A stretch of 64,000 nucleotides of DNA from Melioribacteraceae bacterium (GTDB lineage Bacteria; Bacteroidota; Ignavibacteria; Ignavibacteriales; Melioribacteraceae). The stretch lies in the NCBI GenBank assembly GCA_027030245.1, contig JALVFE010000021.1, positions 1 through 64,000 on the forward strand, given 5' to 3'. The first letter of the stretch is position 1. Every line of letters begins with the position of its first letter. Positions 36,871 through 45,198 of this stretch are shown here, piece after piece. The translations under genes and the position numbers were made by a program. The notes below the pieces were generated by a model. The model did not search any database. It was not told where the DNA came from and saw only the letters and a list, made by a program, of their open reading frames with translations.

Positions 36871-38791
36871 AATTATACAAGCCGACATATATCGCGGGTT
36901 AACTTATTTGCAAGAAAATTCGATTGATGTCGCTATAACATCGCCACCTTATTGGGCACAACGGAACTATGGCTTTGACGAACAAATTGGCAATGAAAAA
37001 ACTTATATGGAATTTATTTCCCGTCTTGTTTATTTGTTTGATATTTTAAAAAGTAAACTATCCGATAAAGGCGTTTTCTTTCTTAATATTGGAGATAAAT
37101 ACTTAAAAAAATATGGCAAAACACCACTCGGATTGATTCCTTATAAATTAGCATATTTTATGAAAAAAAACGGTTGGATTATCAACGATATAATAATTTG
37201 GCATAAACCCAACCACATGCCTTCGAGTGTTAAAAACAGATTTGTAAATTCATACGAACCGGTTTTCGTTTTATCGAAAAACACAAATAATTATTTTACC
37301 GATTTTTTAAAATTGAATCCGGATTATTCGAACATTATCGATATAAATTTACAACCTACGCCTTACAAACACGTTGCGGTTTATCCTGAAAAACTTGTCT
37401 CAACACTTCTTGATTTTACCCGTATTAAAAAAGATTATACCGTTCTCGATCCTTTTGCCGGAAGCGGAACAACATTGAAGGTTATTGAAGATAGGAACAA
37501 TTCGATTTTTGCCGAATACAAGGCAAACGGTATAATGATAGAATATAATAAAGATTATGTCGAAATTATTAAGAAAAGATGCAAAACGGATAATATTAAA
37601 ATTATAAAATTAAATTACATTAATTACAAATATCCTAATTTGATTGAAGATAAATTTGAAGAATTAATTTGCAAAAGAAATATGCTAACCAACGTTTCCC
37701 TTCAAACGTTAAATATTTATGAAAAAAGAACTGATTTTTGTAATGCTCTGGCTACGATGTCGGATAAGAATTTTATTGACGAATTCCCCAAAAACGGAAT
37801 AATATTTATCGGCTTGAAAAATTATACAATCGAGGATATTTACAATATTTCATTATTGAAAAATTGGATTATCCGCAACAAGTTGGTTGTCAGGGGTAAA
37901 AAATGGTATCCTATTTTCATGCTGGTTCACGATAATAAAACGTTCAGATATACCTTTAATTATGAAAAATTATCATTAAGTCACAAAACTAAAAAAAGTG
38001 AAACATATCATAACCGCAATTTTATTGGATACAAAGTTGAAAATAATATTCAAAAAAATAAACGGAAAGGAAAAATTACGGAAGTTTTGGAAAGTTATGA
38101 AAACGGATTGCCTAAATATGTTAAAGTTTTATGGGAAGACAAATTGTTAACAAAAGAATTTGTTATTAATGATATTGAAGAAGTTAACCGGAATATAAAA
38201 TTAATTCGTTCTAACGGATATGTTTCTGTTAAAGAATTAAGGGATTTTATAAGCATCGAAAATATTATAGAAGAAGGAAATACAAATGTTCCGGTTATCA
38301 CAAAAAGCGTAACAACAAAAAACTATAATGGAAAATTTAATAATATGGAACGGAAAAACTGGGGAGCATCGCCCGGTGCCCGGAGTTCCGTTGAAGAAGA
38401 ATTTTTTGCGGTTCAGCGGTTGTATAATGTTGACCAAAGTATAATTGCGGATTACTTGAATTATTTGCGTAAAGAAAGGAAACTTTCTAAAAAAGCATTT
38501 ACCGAATTATTTCCCCAAGAATACAAACATACGGTTGGACATTGGTTGCGTAAAGATTTCGGCGGTTCTATCCCGGTAAAGGAAGATTGGGATTTGCTGG
38601 AAGAACATTTTGAAATTGACAAAAATATTAAAAATTATGCATGTAAAACCGGATTAAGACTGCAAACCGTGTCTAAAACAAAATACAAAATACCCGATGA
38701 CGTGATTGATAAAAAAATGATTAATAAATTGGAAATGCTAAGTAATAATGGAACCCCACAACGTATTTCAACTGCCCGCCTGGAAGCCTGA
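36863..38791 (+). CDS. Beta-class DNA methyltransferase (probably N4-cytosine) with long C-terminal extension
   Basis: A 642-residue modification enzyme. The catalytic motif TSPPYWAQRNYG (about residue 27) precedes the AdoMet motif DPFAGSGTT (about 196), the beta order. SPPYW followed by R.Y is typical of N4-cytosine enzymes. The catalytic part ends near residue 235; the remaining 400 residues are unusual. They include an SH3-like stretch (GKITEVLESYENGLPKYVKV) and a helical part (SIIADYLNYLRKERKLSKKA, HTVGHWLRKDFGG) seen in some other N4C methyltransferases, probably for target recognition. It protects host DNA from the overlapping upstream nuclease. Confidence 0.85.
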   Translation: MHKIIQADIYRGLTYLQENSIDVAITSPPYWAQRNYGFDEQIGNEKTYMEFISRLVYLFDILKSKLSDKGVFFLNIGDKYLKKYGKTPLGLIPYKLAYFMKKNGWIINDIIIWHKPNHMPSSVKNRFVNSYEPVFVLSKNTNNYFTDFLKLNPDYSNIIDINLQPTPYKHVAVYPEKLVSTLLDFTRIKKDYTVLDPFAGSGTTLKVIEDRNNSIFAEYKANGIMIEYNKDYVEIIKKRCKTDNIKIIKLNYINYKYPNLIEDKFEELICKRNMLTNVSLQTLNIYEKRTDFCNALATMSDKNFIDEFPKNGIIFIGLKNYTIEDIYNISLLKNWIIRNKLVVRGKKWYPIFMLVHDNKTFRYTFNYEKLSLSHKTKKSETYHNRNFIGYKVENNIQKNKRKGKITEVLESYENGLPKYVKVLWEDKLLTKEFVINDIEEVNRNIKLIRSNGYVSVKELRDFISIENIIEEGNTNVPVITKSVTTKNYNGKFNNMERKNWGASPGARSSVEEEFFAVQRLYNVDQSIIADYLNYLRKERKLSKKAFTELFPQEYKHTVGHWLRKDFGGSIPVKEDWDLLEEHFEIDKNIKNYACKTGLRLQTVSKTKYKIPDDVIDKKMINKLEMLSNNGTPQRISTARLEA

Positions 38792-38963
38792 ATAAGTTAT
38801 GATTGCAAAATACAAAAATGAATTTAGAATGTAATGAACGAATGAATAAATTTTCCCCTTCACGTTCAAATTCTTTGCGGGCTTTGCGTGAAACAAACAT
38901 CCGGCAACGTTAAAAGTTTCTTCATCCCTTGAGTTGAACTCACAATTTCTTGAAGGAAGTCTT

Positions 38964-39584
38964 ATGAAAACACAACTAACCAAAACACAGCAAAAAATAC
39001 TCGATTTTATAATTGATAAGAAAGCGGAAGCCAAAGTTCCCACGCTTGCCGAAATTGCCGAACATTTCGGTTACCGTAACCGTTCCACTGTGCGGCAGCA
39101 TTTACAGGCGATTGAAAAGAAGGGATACATAAAACGTAATCCGAAAATTGCGCGGGGAATTGAATTGCTGACGGAAGATAAGTTTTTTATTCCGCGTCCC
39201 GTTCTCGGTGAAGTGGCTGCCGGTAATCCGCTTACAATTTATCCCGATGCAATCGATACGATCGAACTGCCAACAATTGCGCGCATGCCGCGGGATTCGT
39301 TCCTCCTTAAAGTAAAAGGTGACAGTCTGAAAGATGCTTACATCTTTACCGGCGACGTGGTAATTGTTAATCCCAACCTTCAACCTAAAAACGGACATTT
39401 CGTGGTTGCCGTGCTGGACGATGCGGCTGTGGTTAAGCGGTTTTACAAAAAGAAAAACAAGATCGAATTACGTTCGGAAAACCCGGAATACGAACCGATC
39501 ATAATTGAAAAAGATTATGACGGGTTTAAGCTGGTCGGTGTGGTAATCGGCGTTTACAGAAGCATGGAAAGAAAAGTGGGGTGA
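38964..39584 (+). CDS. lexA: LexA SOS repressor
   Basis: A 206-residue repressor-protease. The N-terminal winged helix is LTKTQQKILDFI...TLAEIAEHFGYRNRSTVRQHLQA. The cleavage site is Ala86-Gly87 (GEVAAGNP), nucleophile Ser121 (KGDSLKDAY) and general base Lys158 (AVVKRFYK). RecA filaments trigger self-cleavage and relieve repression of repair genes, such as perhaps the dinB-dnaE pair at 52.7 kb. ATG 38964 has AAGGAAG upstream; a TTG 30 bases earlier would add an unsupported tail. Confidence 0.95.
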   Translation: MKTQLTKTQQKILDFIIDKKAEAKVPTLAEIAEHFGYRNRSTVRQHLQAIEKKGYIKRNPKIARGIELLTEDKFFIPRPVLGEVAAGNPLTIYPDAIDTIELPTIARMPRDSFLLKVKGDSLKDAYIFTGDVVIVNPNLQPKNGHFVVAVLDDAAVVKRFYKKKNKIELRSENPEYEPIIIEKDYDGFKLVGVVIGVYRSMERKVG

Positions 39585-39593
39585 GGAAACTTT

Positions 39594-40050
39594 AACCACA
39601 GAGGACACAAAGAAATATTTACAAAGATAAAAGAGCAAAGAATATGAACGAAAATGAATTATCAAAAATAGTGATTGGGTATGCAATTAAAGTTCATAAA
39701 AGTTTAGGACCGGGATTGTTAGAATCTGCTTACGAGGAATGTTTATTTTATGAATTAAATAAAAATGGATTGTATGTGGAAAGACAAAAACCAATACCTT
39801 TAATATATGAAGAAGTTAAATTAGATGTTGGATATAGAATCGACTTAATGGTTGAAAACAAGTTAATCTTAGAGCTAAAGTCAGTGGATGCATTAAATGA
39901 GGTCCATCTGGCTCAAATTCTTACATATTTAAAATTATCTAATTGCAAGTTAGGATTATTAATAAATTTCAATGTAAAATATCTTATAAGATGGAATCAA
40001 AAGAGTTATCCTTTGAGTTCTTCGTGAAAAACTTAGTGAACTTTGTGGTT
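39594..40050 (+). mobile_element. GxxExxY-gene unit bounded by AACCACA...TGTGGTT ends
   Basis: A 457-bp unit whose left end reads AACCACAGAGGACACAAAG and right end CTTTGTGGTT, imperfect inverted repeats. It contains one gene (GxxExxY family). A shortened version with both ends but no gene lies at 40560-40675. I see no transposase inside and no clear target duplication, so mobilisation would need an external enzyme. Confidence 0.5.
39644..40027 (+). CDS. GxxExxY-family protein with probable 3' frameshift
   Basis: A 127-residue protein named for its GLLESAY motif (GPGLLESAYEECLFYEL). The family has a PD-(D/E)XK nuclease-like core; the pattern here is YRIDLMVENKLILELKSV with Asp and Glu-Leu-Lys. 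The function is unknown. The C-terminus is odd: the frame reads IRWNQKSYPLSSS, but the family ending KDGIKRVIL-stop lies in the +1 frame at 39990-40016. One extra base near 39986-39989 explains this. The protein may still fold, since only the last residues change. It sits inside a repeat-bounded unit. Confidence 0.75.
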   Translation: MNENELSKIVIGYAIKVHKSLGPGLLESAYEECLFYELNKNGLYVERQKPIPLIYEEVKLDVGYRIDLMVENKLILELKSVDALNEVHLAQILTYLKLSNCKLGLLINFNVKYLIRWNQKSYPLSSS

Positions 40051-40077
40051 TCATAAACCAAAACAGGAGAATATAAA

Positions 40078-40545
40078 ATGTCAAAAAGAAAAACATGGAA
40101 AGAAAAACTGCACGACAGTAAAGACCTTCCCAAAGTTGTTAAACTTACCGGTAAGCAAGCGGAGAAGTGGGGAGAGGGCAGAATGGCAATTCCTTCGCCT
40201 TTGGAAGTGGACGAAATAATGAGGAAAGTTCCCAAAGGTAAATTGATTACAATCAATATTATCCGGCAAAAAATAGCGGAAAAGCACGGGGCGACAATAG
40301 GCTGCCCGATAACAACGGGAATTTTTGCATGGATTGCGGCTCACGCTGCCGAAGAAGAAAAAGCGGAAGGGAAAAAAAGAATTACTCCTTGGTGGCGAAC
40401 CTTAAAAGAAGGCGGCGTGCTTAATCCCAAATATCCCGGCGGGGTTCAGAAACAAATGGAATTGCTTGAAGCTGAAGGACACACCGTTGTTCCGAAAGGG
40501 AAGAAGAACTTTAAAGTCCTTGATTATGAAAAGAAGTTGGTTTGA
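40078..40545 (+). CDS. MGMT-family DNA-binding protein (alkyltransferase-like)
   Basis: A 155-residue protein related to the DNA-binding half of O6-alkylguanine transferases (PLEVDEIMRKVPKGKLITIN, GATIGCPITTGIFAWIAAHA). It lacks the PCHRV active site, so it is not a suicide alkyltransferase of the usual type; Cys in IGCPIT could be structural. It may recognise alkylated bases and hand them to another repair path, as alkyltransferase-like proteins do. A true Ogt is encoded 650 bp downstream. Confidence 0.75.
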   Translation: MSKRKTWKEKLHDSKDLPKVVKLTGKQAEKWGEGRMAIPSPLEVDEIMRKVPKGKLITINIIRQKIAEKHGATIGCPITTGIFAWIAAHAAEEEKAEGKKRITPWWRTLKEGGVLNPKYPGGVQKQMELLEAEGHTVVPKGKKNFKVLDYEKKLV

Positions 40546-40559
40546 GCGTATTTCATCGT

Positions 40560-40675
40560 AACCACAGAGGACACAAAGAAATACTCACAAAGATCACAGA
40601 GGGAAGATAATAGATATTAAAACTAAAGGGTTATCCTTTGAGTTCTTTGTGAAAAACTTAGAGGTCTTTGTGGTT
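40560..40675 (+). mobile_element. Internally deleted copy of the AACCACA/TGTGGTT unit
   Basis: 116 bp. Its first 35 bases match the left end of 39594-40050 and its last 45 match the right end, including the tail of the GxxExxY frame (GTTATCCTTTGAGTTC). The gene is missing. This is the relation between a full element and a MITE-like derivative. Confidence 0.55.
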
Positions 40676-40719
40676 AAATCAAATTTTATTATCTTTATTT
40701 AAAAAGAAGGGAAATTTAT

Positions 40720-40944
40720 ATGTCTTATAAGGTTAACATCATTATTGAAAAAGACAAAAACGGATATTATGCTTACGTCCCCGAGCTCGAGGGTTGCCAA
40801 TCACAAGGCGATACTTTCGATGAAACACTCGAAAACATTAAAGAAGCAATAGAATTATATATTGAAACGTTAAGCGATGATGAGAAAAAAGAGATAGAAT
40901 CAAAAGAGATTATTACAACAATTTACGAGACAAAAGTTGCCTAA
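40720..40944 (+). CDS. hicB: HicB-type antitoxin
   Basis: A 74-residue HicB_like protein: NIIIEKDKNGYYAYVPELEG, then CQSQGDTFDETLENIKEAIE, the degenerate RNase H-like fold of the family. No separate DNA-binding domain, so autoregulation may rest on the complex or be absent. It neutralises the HicA toxin encoded in the overlapping downstream frame. Confidence 0.9.
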   Translation: MSYKVNIIIEKDKNGYYAYVPELEGCQSQGDTFDETLENIKEAIELYIETLSDDEKKEIESKEIITTIYETKVA

Positions 40945-41131
40945 AAACCCCAGATGGACAGCTAAAGATGCCGAGAAGGAATTATTGTCCAACGGCTTCG
41001 AAATACTCAGAACAAAAGGCAGTCACAAAATTTACATTAAGAATAATATCCGCATAGTTTTACCTTTTCACAGTGGAAAAATACTCCATCCTAAAATTGT
41101 TAAGCAAGTAATTAAGGCAATTAAAAAATAA
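40937..41131 (+). CDS. hicA: HicA-type mRNA interferase toxin
   Basis: A 64-residue toxin with a dsRNA-binding-like fold. The catalytic His lies in RTKGSHKIYIK; the family end PFHSGKILHPKIVKQVIK is complete. The start is a TTG 8 bp inside hicB, which keeps the N-terminus MPKNPRWTAKDAEKELL expected for HicA. It cleaves mRNA when HicB is lost. Antitoxin-first order is the less common one for hic loci. Confidence 0.88.
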   Translation: MPKNPRWTAKDAEKELLSNGFEILRTKGSHKIYIKNNIRIVLPFHSGKILHPKIVKQVIKAIKK

Positions 41132-41186
41132 TAATTATATTTAATTTAATATCGATAATCCAAATTCTTACTTTTAGAAAGTTAGT

Positions 41187-41681
41187 GTGAATAATTATGT
41201 ATCATATCTCCAAACCCCAATAGGGCAAATAAAAATAACCGCCAACGATAAAGCCGTTACGTCGGTGCATTTTGTAGAAAAGGGGGGAAAAATAAAATTC
41301 GAAAAACCAAATACGGTTACGCGCCAGTGTAAAAAACAACTGAAAGAATATTTTGCCGGAAGAAGAAAGAAGTTCGAACTCCCGTTAGAACTTGATGGAA
41401 CAGAATTTCAAAAACAAGTATGGAAAGAGCTGCTAAACATTCCCTTCGGTAAAACCGCTTCTTACGGTGAAATCGCAAAACGGATAAAAAATGAAAAAGC
41501 CGTGCGTGCCGTAGGCGGAGCCAACAATAAAAACAAAATCGCAATTATTATTCCGTGTCATCGCGTTATAGGAGCCGACGGAAAGCTAACGGGTTATGCC
41601 GGTGGAATGTGGCGTAAAGAATGGCTGTTAAAACACGAAGCGGAGTATTCCGGAAAAGAAATGCGGATGGAGATGTTTTAA
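41187..41681 (+). CDS. ogt: Methylated-DNA-protein-cysteine methyltransferase
   Basis: A 164-residue suicide repair protein that takes the O6-alkyl group from guanine onto Cys124 in IIPCHRVIGADGKLTGYAGG. The helix-turn-helix/Arg finger (PFGKTASYGEIAKRI, AVRAVGGANNKN) is complete. The start is GTG (MNNYVSYLQTPIGQ), as homologues begin with a Y.SP.G segment at this distance. Not obviously in an operon. Confidence 0.92.
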   Translation: MNNYVSYLQTPIGQIKITANDKAVTSVHFVEKGGKIKFEKPNTVTRQCKKQLKEYFAGRRKKFELPLELDGTEFQKQVWKELLNIPFGKTASYGEIAKRIKNEKAVRAVGGANNKNKIAIIIPCHRVIGADGKLTGYAGGMWRKEWLLKHEAEYSGKEMRMEMF

Positions 41682-41870
41682 ACATTTAGCTGTGCTGTCA
41701 TGTGCTTCGCTTTGCCCGGCGTCATTTATAGTTATTAAAAAATAGAAAGTGAAAGAAAAAGTTAATTTTGTAATTACAATTAAATGACATCGAACGAAGT
41801 GAGATAATTGACTATCAATGTGATTATAGTGGCATTACTTAACTTTCTCAATTAATTATACGGTGTTTTT

Positions 41871-42290
41871 ATGTATTACCAAACCGAAATAACATTAAAA
41901 GCGCGTCCGCGCGGCTTTCATTTAATTACCGGTGAAATATTAAGTCAAGTGCCGGAAATTAAAAAGATAAGAACCGGACTCGTTAACATCTTTATTAAAC
42001 ATACTTCGGCTTCGCTTACCATTAACGAAAACGTTTCCCCGGATGTGCGAACGGATATGGAAAATCACTTTAACGTAATGGTGCCGGAAAATGCTCCGTA
42101 TTACGAGCACACTCTTGAAGGACCGGATGATATGCCCGCACATATTAAAGCTTCTTTACTGGGCGCTTCGCTAACCGTGCCGGTCTCGAACGGACGGTTG
42201 AACCTTGGTACATGGCAAGGTATATATCTTTGCGAACACCGCGATTACGGCGGGGCAAGAAAGATTGTGGTAACGGTAATAGGCGAGTAA
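41871..42290 (+). CDS. YjbQ-family protein (UPF0047; thiamine-phosphate synthase-like)
   Basis: A 139-residue protein of the YjbQ/UPF0047 family. Conserved parts: GLVNIFIKHTSASLTINENVSPDVRTD (His and Glu near the putative site), MPAHIKASLLGASLTVPV, and LGTWQGIYLCEHRDYGGARK. Members can show weak thiamine-phosphate synthase activity, but the true role is unsettled. It stands alone between ogt and sthA. Confidence 0.88.
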   Translation: MYYQTEITLKARPRGFHLITGEILSQVPEIKKIRTGLVNIFIKHTSASLTINENVSPDVRTDMENHFNVMVPENAPYYEHTLEGPDDMPAHIKASLLGASLTVPVSNGRLNLGTWQGIYLCEHRDYGGARKIVVTVIGE

Positions 42291-42406
42291 CGCTGTTTAC
42301 TCGTTAAATTTTACCGGGAAAAGAATCCGGCTGAATAATTTTTTATAAATAATCATACCTGTTATCTTTATATTTAAGCTTGTGATTTAATTAAATAAAG
42401 AGAGAA

Positions 42407-43780
42407 ATGATAAAAGAAAAATACGACGTAATAGTAATAGGCAGCGGACCCGGAGGCGAAGGCGCTGCGATGAAAGCGGTAAAATCCGGTAAAAAGGTGG
42501 CAATTTGCGATTATTTCAAAAACATCGGAGGAAATTGCACGCATCGCGGAACAATCCCGAGCAAAGCGTTAAGGCATGCAACCGAAGTTTTGGAAGCCAG
42601 AGGATTTACCGGAAATATTTATTATCCCGATTTGTTAAAAGAAGCGGATTTGGTTATACAACAACAAATGAAACTGCGCCGCGGCTTCTACGAACGTAAT
42701 TGGGTTGATATATTAGACGGGCACGCGAAATTTATCGATGCCAATACGGTTGAAGTTACAAACCCGAACGGGCACAGCGAAAAATATAAAGCGGATTATT
42801 TTGTGATTGCTACGGGCTCTCGTCCGTATCATCCGGAGGATGTTGATTTTTCCCACCCGCGAATTGTGGATAGCGATTCCATTCTCGATATTCAAGATCA
42901 TCCGCGTTCCATTACAATTTACGGCGCCGGAGTTATCGGATGCGAATATGCATCCATTTTCAGAGGCTTAAAGACCAAAGTGAACCTTATAAACTCCCGC
43001 TCTCGCTTGCTAACGTTTTTAGACGATGAAATCATTGATGCGTTGGCTTATCACTTGCGTGAAAACGGAGTGCTGATACGGCATAACGAAGAATACGAAA
43101 AGGTTGTACCCGATAACGAAGGGGTAACAATTTATTTAAAATCGAACAAAAAGATACGTACCGAATATTTGTTTTGGGCACAAGGCAGAACGGGTAATTC
43201 CCAAAATATGGGATTGGAAGAATTGGGAATTAACATCAACTATAAAGGCTCGATAGAAATAAACGAAAACCACCAAACTGCGGTTCCGCATATTTATGCG
43301 GTTGGCGATGTTGTAGGATTTCCAAGTCTGGCAAGCGCTTCGTACGACCAAGGACGTTTTGCCGCTTCGCATATTGTAACCGGTAAGTCGGAATATCACC
43401 TTGTTGAACATATTCCAACGGGAATTTACACATTGCCGGAAATAAGCTCTGTAGGATTAACGGAAAGGGAATTAACCGAAAAAAGAATACCGTACGAAGT
43501 CGGAAGATCGTTCTTTAAGCATTTAGCGCGTGCACAGATTACGGGACATACAACCGGAGTGTTAAAAATACTTTTCCACCGCGAAACACTTGAAATACTT
43601 GGCATACATTGTTTTGGCAATAGCGCTTCGGAAATTATTCATATCGGTCAAGCCATAATGTCTCAGAAAAACGGCGGGAATAATCTGATGTATTTTGTCA
43701 ATACTACCTTTAATTATCCCACAATGGCCGAAGCTTACCGCGTTGCCGCTCTTAACGGATTGAATAGGGTGGAGGTATAG
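42407..43780 (+). CDS. sthA: Soluble pyridine nucleotide transhydrogenase
   Basis: A 457-residue flavoprotein that equilibrates NADPH + NAD+ with NADP+ + NADH. FAD-binding [21 protein letters not shown] at the N-terminus, the family-specific [15 protein letters not shown] in place of a redox disulfide (only one Cys), the NAD site [17 protein letters not shown], and [21 protein letters not shown]. Very close to proteobacterial SthA throughout, which suggests transfer. The last 38 bp are duplicated 1426 bp downstream, beyond an intervening ATPase gene. Confidence 0.95.
   Translation: MIKEKYDVIVIGSGPGGEGAAMKAVKSGKKVAICDYFKNIGGNCTHRGTIPSKALRHATEVLEARGFTGNIYYPDLLKEADLVIQQQMKLRRGFYERNWVDILDGHAKFIDANTVEVTNPNGHSEKYKADYFVIATGSRPYHPEDVDFSHPRIVDSDSILDIQDHPRSITIYGAGVIGCEYASIFRGLKTKVNLINSRSRLLTFLDDEIIDALAYHLRENGVLIRHNEEYEKVVPDNEGVTIYLKSNKKIRTEYLFWAQGRTGNSQNMGLEELGININYKGSIEINENHQTAVPHIYAVGDVVGFPSLASASYDQGRFAASHIVTGKSEYHLVEHIPTGIYTLPEISSVGLTERELTEKRIPYEVGRSFFKHLARAQITGHTTGVLKILFHRETLEILGIHCFGNSASEIIHIGQAIMSQKNGGNNLMYFVNTTFNYPTMAEAYRVAALNGLNRVEV
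43734..43771 (+). repeat. sthA tail, copy 1 of a 38-bp direct repeat
   Basis: The sequence starting CTTACCGCGTTGCCGCT recurs at 45160-45197 with two mismatches. Here it encodes [11 protein letters not shown] of SthA. Confidence 0.85.
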
Positions 43781-43794
43781 ATAACGGCAATAGT

Positions 43795-43849
43795 ATGTCC
43801 TTGTTTTTAAGGACATAAAACTATATATTTGTCCTTGCAAATAAGGATG
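43795..43849 (+). promoter_or_regulatory. Tandem TGTCCTT-N6-AAGGACA palindromes before the DUF4143 gene
   Basis: ATGTCCTT-GTTTTT-AAGGACAT (43795-43816) and TGTCCTT-GCAAAT-AAGGATG (43830-43849), centres 34 bp apart (about three helical turns), ending five bases before the start codon. Likely operator, or signals the DUF4143 element carries with it. Confidence 0.5.
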
Positions 43850-43853
43850 AAAT

Positions 43854-45134
43854 ATGAAAAAAGAAATATTCAAAGTATTAATCTCGGATTTTGTGGAAAA
43901 AAAACTGCCGCAAATTTACGAAAGGGATATATCGGTTCCGCTCAATTCTAACAAAATAATATCCATTATAGGTGCCCGCCGTGTAGGTAAAACGTATTTT
44001 CTTTTTTCGCTTATTCAAAAACTAAGAGAAAAAAAAGAAAACAACAGAATAGTTTACATAAATTTTGAGGATGATCGGCTTTTCCCGCTTACATTGCCCG
44101 ATATGAACTCTTTTGTGGAAGCTTATTATGAATTGTATCCGCAAAACAAATTTAAGACGGTTTATTTCTTTTTCGACGAAATTCAGATAGTTGAAAAATG
44201 GGAGATGTTTGTTAGAAGAATTTACGACGGCGAGAAATGTAAAATATTCATTACAGGGTCATCATCAAAATTATTAAGCAAGGAAGTTGCAACATCTTTA
44301 CGCGGCAGAACCATTACTTACGAAATTTTTCCCTATAGCTTTAAAGAATATCTTTCATTAAAAGGTGTTTCGTATGATTATTATTCTTCTTCAAATAGAG
44401 CTAAAATAGTTAATCTTTACAAAAAATATTTTCGCTGGTCTGCTTATCCCGAATTGATTACCCAAAATGAAATCGAAAAAAATAAAATTGTAAACGAATA
44501 TCTTAATTTAATCATATACAAAGATATTGTTGAAAGATATAATATCTCTAATCTTTTTTTGGTAAAGTATTTAATCAATTTTTTTCTTTCTAATACTGCA
44601 AATTTAATGAGCATAACAAAAATTTATAACGACATCAAGTCACAAGGAATAAAGGTTTCCAAAGACAGTATTTTTCAATATTTAGAATACCTTGAAGACG
44701 CGTTTGTGCTTTTTTCGGTTAAGATATCTTCAAAAAATCTTAGGGAAATTCAAAGGAACCCGCGCAAAATTTATTGTATCGACAACGCGCTTACGGATGC
44801 CGTAAGTATTGAAAATAATTTGGGACGTAAGTTTGAAAATTTGGTTTTCCTCGAATTGAGACGGAGGGGTTTGGAAATTTCTTATTTTAAAAAAGCGACT
44901 GAAGTTGATTTTATTTTCCGGGAAAACAAAAAAATACGTTTGGTTAATGCCGCTTACTCGATGTTTGATAAAGCAACCAGAGAAAGAGAAATAAAATCGC
45001 TCATTGAAGGAATGGAATATTTTAATATTAAAGATTCTTATCTTATTACTGACAATTACGAAGAAAAAATAATCATCGGAAAGAATACGGTAAATATACT
45101 TCCATTTTGGAAATGGACTTTAGTTGAGAATTGA
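43854..45134 (+). CDS. DUF4143 AAA-type ATPase
   Basis: A 426-residue ATPase. Walker A is GARRVGKTYF (about residues 42-51); Walker B is VYFFFDEIQ with the sensor motif KIFITGSSSKLL. The DUF4143 C-terminal domain (from about 200) ends in a PD-(D/E)XK-like segment (GRKFENLVFLELRRRG, KKATEVDFIFREN). The family is widespread in many copies per genome, with unknown function. The gene lies between two copies of the sthA tail, as if inserted there. Confidence 0.85.
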   Translation: MKKEIFKVLISDFVEKKLPQIYERDISVPLNSNKIISIIGARRVGKTYFLFSLIQKLREKKENNRIVYINFEDDRLFPLTLPDMNSFVEAYYELYPQNKFKTVYFFFDEIQIVEKWEMFVRRIYDGEKCKIFITGSSSKLLSKEVATSLRGRTITYEIFPYSFKEYLSLKGVSYDYYSSSNRAKIVNLYKKYFRWSAYPELITQNEIEKNKIVNEYLNLIIYKDIVERYNISNLFLVKYLINFFLSNTANLMSITKIYNDIKSQGIKVSKDSIFQYLEYLEDAFVLFSVKISSKNLREIQRNPRKIYCIDNALTDAVSIENNLGRKFENLVFLELRRRGLEISYFKKATEVDFIFRENKKIRLVNAAYSMFDKATREREIKSLIEGMEYFNIKDSYLITDNYEEKIIIGKNTVNILPFWKWTLVEN

Positions 45135-45159
45135 GATGATGATAATTGAATTACTAAGA

Positions 45160-45197
45160 CTTACCGCGTTGCCGCTTTTAACGGGTTGAATAGGGTG
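45160..45197 (+). repeat. sthA tail, copy 2
   Basis: 36 of 38 bases match the sthA 3' end; not in a reading frame of its own, and it abuts the start of the next gene. Confidence 0.85.
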
Positions 45198-45198
45198 A

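Noticed and set aside
38890-38963. SOS box in front of lexA (GAGTTGAACTC palindrome)
   Set aside because: Short arms, and no equivalent in front of dinB; the LexA site of this group is not known to me.
43734-45197. Integrative element with attachment sites
   Set aside because: The 38-bp repeats look like att sites, but no integrase or recombinase lies between them; kept only as a target duplication.
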